Of a stretch of DNA of 64,000 nt, positions 25,470 through 36,100 are shown piece by piece; position 1 is the first letter of the stretch, and each line of letters begins with the position of its first letter. The stretch lies in assembly GCA_002439085.1 (NCBI GenBank), contig DJSW01000009.1, forward strand, positions 1-64,000. The letters run 5' to 3'. The translations under genes were made by a program, and so were the position numbers. This DNA is from Alphaproteobacteria bacterium UBA6324 (GTDB lineage: Bacteria; Pseudomonadota; Alphaproteobacteria; CAAGCB01; CAG-977). Below the pieces are notes generated by a model that saw nothing but the letters and a program-made list of their open reading frames with translations, did no database searches and was not told the DNA's origin.

Positions 25470-26939
25470 ATGGACGCCCCGCAAAACCAAAACCAGAACC
25501 CGAACCGCAACGATGTTCCGTACAAATTCGCCGAACGCGTTTTGACGGTTTCCCTGCCGACGGCGCTGATGCTGATGATTCTGGTTTTGGGGGGCGAAGT
25601 CGAAATCATGACGGCGCTGACCGGTTTCGCGATGGTGGTTTGCCTGACCATCGTGCTGGCTTTGCCGTTTTTGAAAAACCTGCAGAACCTGACGCAGTAC
25701 GTCCACCAGATCGCGCAGGAAGAGGATGTTTCAAACGTTCCCGCGTTCAGCAAAAAGGACGAGGAATCCGTCCGCATCATCGCGGCGATCAACCAGATGC
25801 GCAACATTTGGGCGACGCGCACGGAACAGCTGACGGCGCAAACGCTGTCCGACGCGGCGGTGCTGGACAGCTTGCCCGACCCGCTGCTGATGCTGGGCGG
25901 CGACGGGTGCGTGATCGGCGCGAATTTGGCTGCGCGCCAGCTGTTCGGGTTCAACGTGCGCGGCCGGATGCTGCGCGATTTGACGGATTCGGCCGAATTG
26001 GCGGCGGCGGCGACATTGATTTTGCAAGAGGGTGTGATTAAAAAAACACTGGAAATCAGCCTGAATCAAAAGGTTTTCAACGCCAAGCTGGAACGCCTGC
26101 CCGCCGAAGCGAAGGCCGGCGCGGTCGCCGTGCTGACGCTGTTCGACATGACGGAACGCAAATTGTTCGAGCAGATGCAGGCGGATTTCATCGCGAACGC
26201 CAGCCACGAGCTGCGCACGCCGCTTTCCGTGCTGTCCGGATTTATCGAAACGCTGCAGTCCACCGCGAAAGAGGATGAGGCCGCACGCGAAAAATTCCTG
26301 TCGATCATGCAAAATCAGGCCGGCCGGATGTCCGCGCTGATCGAAAGTTTGCTTTGTCTGTCACGGCTGCAGATCAACGAAAGCGAAAAGCTGTCGGAAC
26401 AGGTGGATATCCCCGCGATTCTGCCGGCGGTCAAGCAGATGCTGGACGCCAAGGCGGAAAAGAACGGCATGAAAATCGTTTTGAAGCCGTGCGCGCAGAC
26501 GGGGGCGGTTTACGGCAACGCCGGCGAATTGACGCAGGTGTTTCAAAATCTGGTGGATAACGCGCTGAAATACGGCAAGGCGGGCGGGACGGTCACGGTT
26601 TCGTGCCGGATGACGGACAACGCGGCCGCGCCGGACATCAAATCGCCGGCGGTTTACGCCGTCGCCGTGCACAATACGGGCGATCCGATCGCGGCGGATT
26701 GCCTGCCGCACCTGTTTGAACGGTTCTACCGCGTCGCTGCGACGAAAAACAAAGCCGTCGGAACGGGATTGGGGCTGTCGATCGTTCAGCAGATCGTCAA
26801 ACACCACAACGGCGCGATCACGGCCGAAAGCTCGAACGAAACGGGCACCGTGTTTACGGTGTATCTGCCGGTGCGGATTGCAGACGGCGGTTCAGAAACC
26901 ACAGAATCCCCAGACTCGGCAGACTTAAAAACGCCGTGA
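25470..26939 (+). CDS. PhoR-like sensor histidine kinase
   Basis: 489 residues. Two membrane segments (about 24-40 and 48-66) are followed by a PAS region (120-230), HisKA with FIANASHELRTPLSVLSGF (phosphoacceptor His246), and HATPase_c with N box QVFQNLVDNALKYG, a FERFYR F box and G2 GTGLGLSIVQQIV. The H-box sequence is most like PhoR of Alphaproteobacteria. No response regulator is adjacent, so phosphate sensing is only suggested. Its 3' end overlaps the convergent ampG by 86 nt. Confidence 0.85.
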   Translation: MDAPQNQNQNPNRNDVPYKFAERVLTVSLPTALMLMILVLGGEVEIMTALTGFAMVVCLTIVLALPFLKNLQNLTQYVHQIAQEEDVSNVPAFSKKDEESVRIIAAINQMRNIWATRTEQLTAQTLSDAAVLDSLPDPLLMLGGDGCVIGANLAARQLFGFNVRGRMLRDLTDSAELAAAATLILQEGVIKKTLEISLNQKVFNAKLERLPAEAKAGAVAVLTLFDMTERKLFEQMQADFIANASHELRTPLSVLSGFIETLQSTAKEDEAAREKFLSIMQNQAGRMSALIESLLCLSRLQINESEKLSEQVDIPAILPAVKQMLDAKAEKNGMKIVLKPCAQTGAVYGNAGELTQVFQNLVDNALKYGKAGGTVTVSCRMTDNAAAPDIKSPAVYAVAVHNTGDPIAADCLPHLFERFYRVAATKNKAVGTGLGLSIVQQIVKHHNGAITAESSNETGTVFTVYLPVRIADGGSETTESPDSADLKTP

Positions 26940-28116
26940 AAATGAAAAAGACGGGCCATCCGAATCGCGCGACCAACCACCCGCTGGTCGCCGACAGCAC
27001 GTCGCGCGGCAACGCCATCAGCGAACTGAGCAACGCGTATTGCGTGGCGGTGTAGGCTTTGTTGCACAGCGACGACATATAGGCGACAAACGCCGTCGTC
27101 GCCATACCCGCCGCCATGTTGTCGGACACGATCGCGGCCGTCAGCCATAAAAACGATTTCCCCTCGACCGCCAAAACGGCGAAAGGCAGGTTGGACAGCC
27201 CCTGCAAAACGCCGCAGATCATCAGGCTTTTGAATAAACCGGCCTTGGCGACCAGTCCGCCGCCCAAAAATCCGCCGAGCAGGGTCGCGGCGATGCCCCA
27301 CAGCTTGACGATCGCGGCGATTTCCGTGTTTGTGAACCCCTGTTCCTTGTACAGTTTGGGGGTGACGGTGCCGATCGACGTTTCGCACAGCTTGTAGGTC
27401 AGCAGGAACAAAACGACCGGCAGCCAGTTGTTTTTTTTCAAAAAATCGGCGATCGGCGCGACGACGGCGTCTTTGAAAAAGTTTTCCCGTTTCGGGACGA
27501 TCGCGGCGGCGGGTTCCTTGGCGCACAGGATCGTCGCGATGCCGATGACGCCGGACAGTGCCAGAACCTCGTAAACGCGCGTCCACCCGATCCGGTCGGA
27601 CAAAAACAGCGCGCCCGCGCCCGCGACCAGCATACCGATCCGGTATCCGAAAACGAACGTCGCCGCCGCCGCGCCCTGATCCCGCTGCTGCAGGTATTCA
27701 ATGCGGAACGCGTCGAAAACAACGTCCTGCGACGCCGAGAAAAAAGCGACCGCGACCGCGCACGCCGCCGTCGCCGCCGGATTGACGGCGGGATTCGTGT
27801 GCACCAGCGCGATCAGACTGATCATCAGGCAGACTTGAAACAAAACCGCCCACGACCGACGCTGCCCCAGCCGCTTGGTTAAAAACGGCAAGGGCATCCG
27901 GTCGATGTAGGGCGACCACAGGAATTTGAAACTGTAGGGCAGACGCACCAGCGAAAACGCGGCGACGGCCTTGACATCGACGCCGCAATCCGACAGCCAG
28001 AACGACAGCGTCGAAAACACCAGAACCAACGGCAGGCCGCTGAACGTTCCCAAAATCAGCATCGCGATCATTTTCGGGTTTTTGTAAACCGAAAACGCCG
28101 TCGTCCATGCGGCCAT
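26854..28116 (-). CDS. ampG: AmpG-family muropeptide permease (MFS)
   Basis: 420 residues with about 12 hydrophobic segments. AmpG-like features are GTFSGLPLVLVFSTLSFWL, YSFKFLWSPYIDRM, LGQRRSWAVLFQ and SASQDVVFDAFRIEYL. It would import anhydromuropeptides released during wall turnover. amgK and murU (39.6-41.3 kb) encode downstream cytosolic recycling steps, which supports the call. It lies 11 nt from typA, transcribed in the same direction. Confidence 0.85.
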   Translation of the reverse strand: MAAWTTAFSVYKNPKMIAMLILGTFSGLPLVLVFSTLSFWLSDCGVDVKAVAAFSLVRLPYSFKFLWSPYIDRMPLPFLTKRLGQRRSWAVLFQVCLMISLIALVHTNPAVNPAATAACAVAVAFFSASQDVVFDAFRIEYLQQRDQGAAAATFVFGYRIGMLVAGAGALFLSDRIGWTRVYEVLALSGVIGIATILCAKEPAAAIVPKRENFFKDAVVAPIADFLKKNNWLPVVLFLLTYKLCETSIGTVTPKLYKEQGFTNTEIAAIVKLWGIAATLLGGFLGGGLVAKAGLFKSLMICGVLQGLSNLPFAVLAVEGKSFLWLTAAIVSDNMAAGMATTAFVAYMSSLCNKAYTATQYALLSSLMALPRDVLSATSGWLVARFGWPVFFIFTAFLSLPSLGILWFLNRRLQSAPADTP

Positions 28117-28127
28117 GCCCTGCGTCC

Positions 28128-29963
28128 TTAACCGTTCGCCTGATCCAGCTGGGCGCGTTTGTTCGCGTCGCGTTTACGCAGGTTCGTGTCCAGAATCGCT
28201 TTGCGCAGGCGGAACGTTTTGGGCGTGACTTCCAGCAGTTCGTCGTCCTGAATATAGGCTAACGCTTCTTCCAAGCTCATTTTAATGGGCGGGATCAGCT
28301 GGATGTTTTCATCCTTGGCGGCCGCGCGGATGTTGGTCAGGTGCTTCGTTTTGATCGGGTTGACTTCGATATCGTTCGATTTCGTGTGTTCGCCGACAAT
28401 CATGCCTTCGTACACGTCCGCGCCCGGATCGATGAACATGGGGCCGCGGTCTTCCAGTTTCCACAGGGCGTAGGCGACGGCAACGCCGTTGTCGGTCGAT
28501 ACCAGAACGCCGGTGCGGCGGCCGGGGATCGCGCCCTTGTACGGTTCGTAGCTGTGGAACATCTTGTTCATCACGCCCGTGCCGCAGGTGTCCGTTAAAA
28601 ACTGCGAATGGTACCCGATCAGCGCGCGCGACGGGGCGAGGAACGTCAAGCGGGTTTTGTTGCCGCCCGACGGCCGCATATCCGTCATTTCGGCGCGGCG
28701 TTCGCCCAGCGTCTGGCACACCGTGCCGACATACTGTTCGTCAACGTCGATGACGACTTCTTCGATCGGTTCAAGGGTTTTGCCGGAAACGGGGTCTTTT
28801 TGCATCAAAACGTGCGGGCGGCTGATCGACAGCTCGAACCCTTCGCGGCGCATCTGTTCGATCAAAATGCCCAGCTGCAGCTCGCCGCGGCCGGCGACCT
28901 CGAACGCGTCGGTCGAACCCGTGCGCGAAATGCGCAGGGCGACGTTGCCTTCGGCTTCTTTCTGCAAACGGTCCCAAATCACGCGGGAGGTCACTTTGTC
29001 GCCCTCTTTGCCGGCCAAAGGCGACGTGTTGATCGAAAACGTCATCGCCAGCGTCGGCGGGTCGATCGGCTGGGCGGGAATCGGCGTCGTCACCGATTGG
29101 TCGCACAGCGTGTCCGCGACGGTCGCCTTTGTAAATCCGGCCAGCGACACGATGTCGCCCGCCTCGGCTTCGTCGATGCCGGTGCGTTTCAACCCGCGGA
29201 AAGCCAGAATCTTGCTGACGCGCGCGGTTTCGATGACCTTGCCCGAACGGTCGATCGCCTTGATGAACGAATTGACCTTGACGGAACCGGAATGAATCTT
29301 GCCTGTCAGGATGCGGCCGACGAACGGGTCGTTTTCAATCGTCGTCGCCAACATGGTGAACGGCGCGTACGGGTCGCATTTGGGCGGCGGCACGAATTTC
29401 ATGATCGCGTCGAACAGCGGTTCGATCGACGTGCGCGGATCCTTGTCCAGATCGTTGACCGCCCATCCTTCGCGTCCCGAAGCGTACAGAACGGGAAAGT
29501 CCAGCTGTTCGTCCGTCGCGTCCAGCGAAGCGAACAGGTCGAACACCTCTTCGTACACTTCCTGCGGGCGGGCGTCGGCGCGATCGACCTTGTTGATCAG
29601 GACGATCGGTTTCAACCCCAGCTTCAACGCTTTGCTGACGACGAATTTCGTTTGCGGCAGAGGGCCTTCGGCCGCGTCAACCAGAACGATGGCGGAATCC
29701 ACCATGTCCAAAATGCGTTCGACTTCGCCGCCAAAATCCGCGTGCCCCGGGGTGTCAACGATGTTGATGCGCGTGCCTTTCCATTCGATGGACGTGCATT
29801 TGGCCAAAATCGTAATACCGCGTTCGCGTTCCAGATCGTTGGAATCCATAACGCGTTCGGCGACGACCTGATTGTCGCGGAACGTGCCGCTTTGACGCAG
29901 CATGGTATCGACCAGGGTCGTTTTGCCGTGGTCAACGTGGGCGATAATTGCAATATTACGCAT
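28128..29963 (-). CDS. typA: translational GTPase TypA/BipA
   Basis: 611 residues. The G domain starts MRNIAIIAHVDHGKTTLVD, with SNDLERERGITILAK, DTPGHADFGGEVER and NKVDRADARP. EF-G-like domains follow, and the BipA-specific C-terminal domain includes KTRLTFLAPSRALIGY, FHSYEPYKG and a closing RLRKAILD. It associates with 70S ribosomes and helps large-subunit assembly at low temperature or stress. The call is secure from length and the C-terminal domain. Confidence 0.97.
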   Translation of the reverse strand: MRNIAIIAHVDHGKTTLVDTMLRQSGTFRDNQVVAERVMDSNDLERERGITILAKCTSIEWKGTRINIVDTPGHADFGGEVERILDMVDSAIVLVDAAEGPLPQTKFVVSKALKLGLKPIVLINKVDRADARPQEVYEEVFDLFASLDATDEQLDFPVLYASGREGWAVNDLDKDPRTSIEPLFDAIMKFVPPPKCDPYAPFTMLATTIENDPFVGRILTGKIHSGSVKVNSFIKAIDRSGKVIETARVSKILAFRGLKRTGIDEAEAGDIVSLAGFTKATVADTLCDQSVTTPIPAQPIDPPTLAMTFSINTSPLAGKEGDKVTSRVIWDRLQKEAEGNVALRISRTGSTDAFEVAGRGELQLGILIEQMRREGFELSISRPHVLMQKDPVSGKTLEPIEEVVIDVDEQYVGTVCQTLGERRAEMTDMRPSGGNKTRLTFLAPSRALIGYHSQFLTDTCGTGVMNKMFHSYEPYKGAIPGRRTGVLVSTDNGVAVAYALWKLEDRGPMFIDPGADVYEGMIVGEHTKSNDIEVNPIKTKHLTNIRAAAKDENIQLIPPIKMSLEEALAYIQDDELLEVTPKTFRLRKAILDTNLRKRDANKRAQLDQANG

Positions 29964-30082
29964 GGCAGTTCTTCTTTGATAAATGGATATACAAAACGTG
30001 CTTTTGACACAGATACGCTTTTAAAATCATAAAGCGTCGTTGTCAATCGCGCTTGCTTTAAAAAGAACTTTTTTTTCGGCGT

Positions 30083-31081
30083 TCAGCCGACTTTTTTCGC
30101 CACCAGATCGCTTAAGGACACTTCGGGGCGCGCGCCGTAATGCGAAATGATTTCCGCGGCGGCCAAAGCCCCCATTTGCAGGCATTCGGAAACCGGCCGG
30201 TTTTGGGACAATCCCGTCAGATAGCCGGCGGCGAACAAATCGCCCGCGCCCGTCGTGTCGATCACGCGGTTGATCGGTTCAGCGGGGATTTCGTAACGCG
30301 TTTCACCGCAAATCGCGACCGCGCCTTTCGCGCCGCGGGTGACGACGACCGTTTCGCACAGGGTTTTGCATTTTTCAAACGCTTCTTCGGCGTTGTCCGT
30401 GCCGAACAGGGCTTTGATTTCGTCTTCGTTGCAAAACAGGATGTCGATGCCGTTTTTGATCAGCTGCAAAAAGCTGTCGCGGTGGCGGTTCACGCAGAAC
30501 GGATCGGACAGCGACAGCGACACCTTGCGGTGATGCTTGTGCGCCAATTCGACCGCGTAGGCCAACGCGTCCTTTGCTTCCGGCCGGTCCCAGAGGTACC
30601 CTTCCATATAAACGATTTTAGTCTGGCGGATCAGTTCTTCGTCGATATCTTTGCGCGACAGTTTGGAACACGCCCCCAGATAGGTGTTCATCGTGCGCTG
30701 GGCGTCGGGGCTGACGATGACCATGCACCGCGCGGTCGGCCGTTCGTTTTCCAAACACGGCGTCGTGAAATGCACGCCCGATTTCGTGATGTCTTCGCGG
30801 AACACCTCGCCCAGCCGGTCGTCGGCGACTTTGCCGATGAAAGCGGGCTTTCCCCCCATCGCCGCGATGCCGACCGCCGTGTTCGCGGCCGACCCGCCGG
30901 AGCATTCGACGCCGTTTTGCGCGATATGACCGTAAATCTTTTCCGCCAGATCGGCGTCGATCAGGGTCATCATCCCCTTGGGCATATTGTGTTGCGCCAG
31001 AAAATCGTCGTCCATATTGGCCAGCACGTCAACCATGGCGTTTCCGATAGCCACGACGTCAAAACGTGTCAGAGCGTTCAT
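30083..31081 (-). CDS. PfkB-family carbohydrate/nucleoside kinase
   Basis: 332 residues. PfkB signatures are visible: GGSAANTAVGIAAMGGKPAFIGKV near the N terminus and VIDTTGAGDLFAAGYLTGL near the C terminus with the catalytic Asp in DTTGAGD. ARCMVIVSPDAQRTMNTYLGA resembles the adenosine/inosine-kinase-like subgroup common in Alphaproteobacteria. The substrate is probably a nucleoside or sugar but is not determined by the sequence. It is monocistronic, in the same direction as typA. Confidence 0.85.
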   Translation of the reverse strand: MNALTRFDVVAIGNAMVDVLANMDDDFLAQHNMPKGMMTLIDADLAEKIYGHIAQNGVECSGGSAANTAVGIAAMGGKPAFIGKVADDRLGEVFREDITKSGVHFTTPCLENERPTARCMVIVSPDAQRTMNTYLGACSKLSRKDIDEELIRQTKIVYMEGYLWDRPEAKDALAYAVELAHKHHRKVSLSLSDPFCVNRHRDSFLQLIKNGIDILFCNEDEIKALFGTDNAEEAFEKCKTLCETVVVTRGAKGAVAICGETRYEIPAEPINRVIDTTGAGDLFAAGYLTGLSQNRPVSECLQMGALAAAEIISHYGARPEVSLSDLVAKKVG

Positions 31082-31188
31082 CTAAAACCTCCGTATGGGG
31101 TGAACAGATACGACGCAGTATAAAGGAACTTACATTTCAAACAAGAGTCTGGTACAAAAATAAGGGATTTTTTTTCAAGGGGGCGGTC

Positions 31189-31863
31189 GTGCTGTTTGAA
31201 CTGAAAAACGCGATAAAGGATGTTTTTTCAAATAAAATCAGAGGGTTGTTGCTGTTAACGGCGGTGACGACGCTGTTGGTTTTCATCGCGCTGTTCGCGT
31301 TGTTCGCCTATGGCGTGTCGTTGATCGAACTGGCGGATTGGCCGAAAACGGAAAAAGTGTTGCAGATCCTTGGTTTTCTGGCTTTTTTCGTTATGTCTTT
31401 GATGCTTTTTCCCGCCGTGGCGACGTTCGTTTCCGGATTCTTTGTCGATTCGGTCGTCGAACGGACGGCGAAAAAGAACCATGTCGCCGGATTGCGCGAC
31501 GTTCCGTTGTCGGAAAGCCTGATCCTGTCCGGAGTCGCGTCGCTGAAAGGCGTGACGCTGTCCGCCGCGTTGATTCCCGTTTCGCTGGTCTGCGGGTGGA
31601 TTCCCGTTGTCAACCTGATCCCCGCCGTATTATATTACGTTTTGAACGGGCGGCTGCTGGCGCGGGAATATTACTACGCCGTGGCGTTGCGCTATGCGGA
31701 TCGCGCGGCCGCCGACGAGATGTTCGACCGCTTCAAACCGTATTGGACGCGGGCGGGCGTTGTGATCGCGCTGTTAATGACCGTTCCCGTCGTCAACGTG
31801 ATTTCCCCGCTGGTCGCCATGGCGTTTATGCAGCGGTTGTTTTTGGAAAAACGGCAGGTATGA
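31189..31863 (+). CDS. EI24/CysZ-like membrane protein
   Basis: 224 residues from GTG 31189, preceded by AAGGGGG; the longer frame from 31066 crosses the pfkB promoter region and is rejected. Four or more hydrophobic segments, a central VVERTAKKNHVAGLRDVPLSESL cytosolic loop, NLIPAVLYYVLNGRLLAREYYYAVALRY and a terminal MAFMQRLF fit the EI24 domain family (includes CysZ). The transported substrate, if any, is unknown. Its stop overlaps the following lipoprotein gene (ATGA). Confidence 0.75.
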   Translation: MLFELKNAIKDVFSNKIRGLLLLTAVTTLLVFIALFALFAYGVSLIELADWPKTEKVLQILGFLAFFVMSLMLFPAVATFVSGFFVDSVVERTAKKNHVAGLRDVPLSESLILSGVASLKGVTLSAALIPVSLVCGWIPVVNLIPAVLYYVLNGRLLAREYYYAVALRYADRAAADEMFDRFKPYWTRAGVVIALLMTVPVVNVISPLVAMAFMQRLFLEKRQV

Positions 31864-32270
31864 AAAAGGCTCTTCTTTCAATTTTGTTAGGTCTTACGAC
31901 GGCTTGCGCGACGGACGCGGCGGTTCAAACGCCCGCGGCGGCCGACGCCCCCGCCGAAAAGGCCGCCCCCGTTCACGCGCGCGCCCACGCTCCCGAATCC
32001 GTCATCCGGTCGGGGCGCAAGGATCCGCTGCTGAAAGCCGGATATGTTCTGGATGTTCTGGGCGAACCGTCGCTGAAACGCCGCGACCCGCCGTCCGAAG
32101 TGTGGGTCTATGCCCAATCGGGATGCGTTTTGTTCATTTACATGGATGAAACGGACGCGGCGGATCAAAGCGAAGCTTTGGTGCGGCATATGGAAATCGG
32201 CACGCCGACGTTTCGGGCGACGCAGAAAAACTCTTTGCCGTGTTTGGAAAAAGCCGCGCAGCTGAGGTGA
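31860..32270 (+). CDS. small predicted lipoprotein
   Basis: 136 residues. MKKALLSILLGLTTAC is a lipoprotein signal peptide with Cys16. An Ala/Pro-rich linker leads to a compact C-terminal domain (about 47-136; VIRSGRKDPLLKAGYVLDVLGEPSLKRRDPPSEVWVYAQSGCVLFIYMD) that recalls BamE/SmpA-type envelope folds with their small-protein GEPS-x-R turn. Translationally coupled to the EI24 gene and 3 nt before the PAP2 gene. Function unknown. Confidence 0.7.
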   Translation: MKKALLSILLGLTTACATDAAVQTPAAADAPAEKAAPVHARAHAPESVIRSGRKDPLLKAGYVLDVLGEPSLKRRDPPSEVWVYAQSGCVLFIYMDETDAADQSEALVRHMEIGTPTFRATQKNSLPCLEKAAQLR

Positions 32271-32273
32271 GAA

Positions 32274-32807
32274 ATGGGATTTGATTTTTTGCTGCCCTTT
32301 GACAGGGCGGTTTCGCAATTCGTCCTTTCTCTGCGTTCAACCGTCGCGGATTCGGTGATGACCGTCGTGACATTGGCGGGGGACGCGGGGGCGGTGTGGA
32401 TCGCGCTGGCGATCGGGATGATTTGCTTCAAGCAAACGCGGACGACGGGATTGTTGATGCTGGCCGCGATCGCGGCGACGTTCGTGATCAGCACGCTGGG
32501 GCTGAAACATTTGTTCGCGCGGCCGCGTCCGTGCGTCGCCTTTCCGGTCGCGGGGCTTTATCCCTGTCCGTCGGGTTTTTCGTTCCCGTCGGGACATTCG
32601 ATTTCATCGTTCGCGGCGGCCGGCGTTTTGTTTTTCCGGAAAACGGTCGGACGGTGGTTCGCCGTTATTTCGGCGGTTCTGATCGCGTTTTCCAGAGTGT
32701 ATTTGAACGTCCATTACTGCACGGACGTTTTGACGGGGGCTTTGCTGGGCGCCGGCGCGGCGTACCTGACCGTTCGTTGGTTCGATATGAAAAAGGCGGG
32801 TGTCTGA
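32274..32807 (+). CDS. PAP2-family membrane phosphatase
   Basis: 177 residues with about five hydrophobic segments. All three phosphatase motifs are present: KHLFARPRP (KX6RP), PSGHS, and SRVYLNVHYCTDV (SRX5HX3D). Such enzymes dephosphorylate lipid phosphates such as undecaprenyl pyrophosphate or phosphatidylglycerol phosphate; the substrate cannot be chosen from sequence. The stop codon lies inside the bidirectional terminator at 32791-32817. Confidence 0.88.
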   Translation: MGFDFLLPFDRAVSQFVLSLRSTVADSVMTVVTLAGDAGAVWIALAIGMICFKQTRTTGLLMLAAIAATFVISTLGLKHLFARPRPCVAFPVAGLYPCPSGFSFPSGHSISSFAAAGVLFFRKTVGRWFAVISAVLIAFSRVYLNVHYCTDVLTGALLGAGAAYLTVRWFDMKKAGV

Positions 32808-32817
32808 CCCGCCTTTT
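32791..32817. terminator. bidirectional terminator between PAP2 gene and trxA
   Basis: AAAAGGCGGGT (32791-32801), loop GTCTG, ACCCGCCTTTT (32807-32817): a perfect 11-bp stem that overlaps the last codons of the PAP2 gene and ends just before the trxA stop. Confidence 0.8.
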
Positions 32818-32822
32818 GAACA

Positions 32823-33137
32823 TCACATCTGTTCGTTGATCCACGCGGCCAGTTTCGATTTGGTCATCGCGCCGGAATGGGTGGCGACGGCCTGACCGTT
32901 TTTGAACATGATCAGCGTCGGAATGCCGCGCACGCCGAAATTGGTCGGCGTTTCGGGGGATTCGTCAATGTTCATTTTGACGACTTTCAGCTTGTCGCCC
33001 AATTCTTTGGAAACGTCTTCCAGCACGGGCAGCATCTGGCGGCAGGGCGAACACCATTCGGCAAAGAAATCGACCAGAACGGGAACGTCCGAATTTTGGA
33101 TTTCGTTGGCGAATTCGCTGTCTTTGATCACTTTCAT
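32823..33137 (-). CDS. trxA: thioredoxin
   Basis: 104 residues with the thioredoxin fold. The active site is WCSPC (28-32), a Gly-to-Ser change from the classical WCGPC. GIPTLIMFKNG carries the cis-Pro, and DFFAEW precedes the site. It is a cytosolic disulfide reductase. The position after addA is conserved in Alphaproteobacteria. A strong ribosome binding site (AAAGGA) precedes the ATG. Confidence 0.95.
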   Translation of the reverse strand: MKVIKDSEFANEIQNSDVPVLVDFFAEWCSPCRQMLPVLEDVSKELGDKLKVVKMNIDESPETPTNFGVRGIPTLIMFKNGQAVATHSGAMTKSKLAAWINEQM

Positions 33138-33197
33138 GAGTGTAGTCCTTTCTGTAAAAACCTGTCTGTTCCTATATAAGGGGCTTTCGCGCGCCGG

Positions 33198-36100
33198 TCA
33201 ATACTCCATTGTGTCAACCAAAGCCGTGATTTCGACCAGTTCGGGCTTTTCCGTCCACAGCAGGAAACAGCGCACGGCCTTGTCCGGATAGATTTGCCCG
33301 ATCAGTTTTTTATAGGCGGCCATTTGTGCGACATAGGCCGCGGGCGTTTTGTTGACGTTTTCGGGGACGACGCGGCCGGATTTGTAGTCGATCAGCCGGA
33401 CTTCGCCGTCCGAAACGGACATGCGGTCGATTTTGCCGTTGACGACGCGGTTGTCGATGACGCCGGAAACGGGGACTTCGGCCAAGGAATCCGGCGTGAA
33501 CAATCCGGCGGCCAACGGGGCGTCCAGCAAAGCCAGAACGCGGGCGGCCAGTTCGCCGCCGCCGTTCAATCCGGCCGTCAGCTTTTTCGCGACGCTTTCG
33601 CGGTCGGCGGCGGGATAGCGCGGCAGAATTTCCAACAGCGTGTGCACGGCCGTGCCGCGTTTGATCGCCTGCAACCGTCCGGCGGTCAGCGGGGACAGCG
33701 CGGCGGGTTCCGCGACATCGGGGCGCGACGGCGCCAACGGTTTGGGCGGCGCGGGTTCGGCGGGGGCGGGACGCGAAGCCCAATCGGGCAGGGGGGCGGC
33801 CGTTTTTTCGGCGGATTGCTCCGCGGCCGGCGCGGCGGGCTGTTCCTGCGCGCACGTCAGGCGCAAAACGGGTTCGTCAAACAGGGGGGATTCGACCTTT
33901 TGCACGCGGTATGAAACGGAACCGTCGTCGTTTTCGACACTGACCGCCCCACGGATCAGGTCGTACCATCCGCCGTCGCCGTTTTTGCGGCTTTCCCACC
34001 CCGTGACGTACAGGCGGTCGGCCGCGCGGGTCAACGCCACATACAGCAAGCGGCGGTATTCATCCGCGTCTTTTTCTTTCAGCGTTTCGATTTCGGCGTT
34101 GACGGTTTCGTTGCGGTATCCCGCCTTTGGCGTCCACAGGCACAGTTCGCCGTTTCCGTCGTCCGGCCAGTATGTTTTCGGGAAATGGAACTTCGCCGGC
34201 CGCGTGTCGGGCAGGAACACGACGGGCGCCTGCAGCCCCTTTGCCGCGTGAACGGTCATGATGCGCACGGCATCGAACGATTGTTCGGGGTCGCGTTTGA
34301 TTTCCACGTCGTTTTGCCGCAGCCGGCGCAGGAAATTTTGCAAAGAGGGGGCTTCGCCCGAATCGAAATCCAACGCCAGATTCATAAATTCGTCCAGCGC
34401 GTCCAACGCCTGCACCCCCAGCCGCGCGACGAAATTCCGCCGCCGCCCCAGCGTCCCCAACACATAGGCGTACAATTCATAGGGGCGCATATTGTCCACG
34501 CGGCTCAGCAAATCTTTTAAAAACGCGAACGCTTCGCCCAGCGGCGTCGGCGCGCCCTCGTGCCGTTTCAACCGGTCGAACAGCGTCCGTTCCCCGCGTC
34601 CGTGCGCCAACCGGAACAGGTCGTTTTCGCCGATCCCGTTCAGGGGCGTTCCGGCGCGGGCGGCTTTCGCTCTGTCTTCGTCCGACAAATCGTCGGGCGA
34701 CGTGCCGCACAACGGGGATCGCAAAACGGTTGCCAAAGCCAGATCGTTTTCGGGCAGCAACAGGAAATCGCCCAGCACCATCAAATCCTTGACGGCGATG
34801 TGCGTCGTGATTTTCAACCGGTCAATGCCGGAAACGGCGACGCCCATGCTTTTCAATTCGCGCGACAGGTCGTTGATGAACCCGTCGCGGCGGCGCACCA
34901 AAACCATGATGTCGCCCGCGCGGATCGGCCTGTTTTCCGATTCCAGTCGTTCGCCGGACAACACCATGTCCGCGATTTTCAACGCGATCTTGTGCGCCAG
35001 CCGCGCCGCCGGCGTTTGCGCGAAAACGCGTTCGACGGGTTTGGTGAACGGCTTTTCCGTATCGTCGTCCCGCGGTTTTTCCGTCGGCCATATTTCGACC
35101 AGTCCGGCCTGTTTTTTACGAAACGAGATGTGCGTGGCATCTTCGGCGTCGTCAACGACGCCCGCGCGCGCGGGGTCGAACCGCAAAACGAAATTGACAA
35201 CGTCGATGACGGCTTGGACGGAACGGAACGAAATGTACATCGGCACGTCGTTCCATTTCTTTCCCGCGTTTTCGACGGCCGTTTTGAAAAAGGCGCGCAT
35301 CCGTTCAAACTCCGCGGGAACGGCGCCCTGAAAACTGAAAATCGACTGTTTTTTATCCCCGACGGCGAAGATCGTCCGTTCCTGCGGCCGCAAGCCGTTT
35401 CCGGCGAAAAACTCTTCGGCCAGCGCGCGGATGATCGCCCATTGGTCGGGACTGGTGTCCTGCGCTTCGTCCACCAGAATGTGATCGACGCCGCCGTCCA
35501 GTTTGTACAGAACCCACGCGGCCGCCCCCGATTTTTCCAGCAAACGGCGCGTCGCGGCGATCAAATCGTCGTAATCCATGACGCCGCGTTCGTCTTTCAT
35601 CGCCGTGTATTCGTTCAAAATCGCCGAAGCGAGCGTGAACAACGCCAGCGACAGCCGCATGACCGCCGCGTTCGCCGTCCGTTGCCGGTAGGCCAGCGCG
35701 CGCTGCGCTTCGGTCGTCAGGGCGGCCAGCGCGGATTCGGATTCCCGACAGGCCAGTTTGTTGCGCACCGTGCCGGATTTGGTCAGGAAAACGTCCAGAT
35801 AGTCGGCGATCAATTCGCGCCGTTCATTGGCGTCCGCGGCCAGAAAAGCGCCGATGCGCGCGGCGTTTCCCGTATCCGTTTTCGTTTTGGAAACGTTTAA
35901 AACGGCGACGGCCTGCCGCAATTCGGCTGTCTGTTCGTCCGACAGGGCGCAAAAATCGTCCGTCAGGCTTTCGATCGTGCAGTTTTCCGGCAGATCCAAA
36001 GCCCGTTCATAGGTGCGCTTTAAATCCCGCGGTGTCGGGAAACGGTCGTTGATGCGCTTGATTTTCGGCAGGTGCATCGTCATTTCCGTCAGAACGTTCA

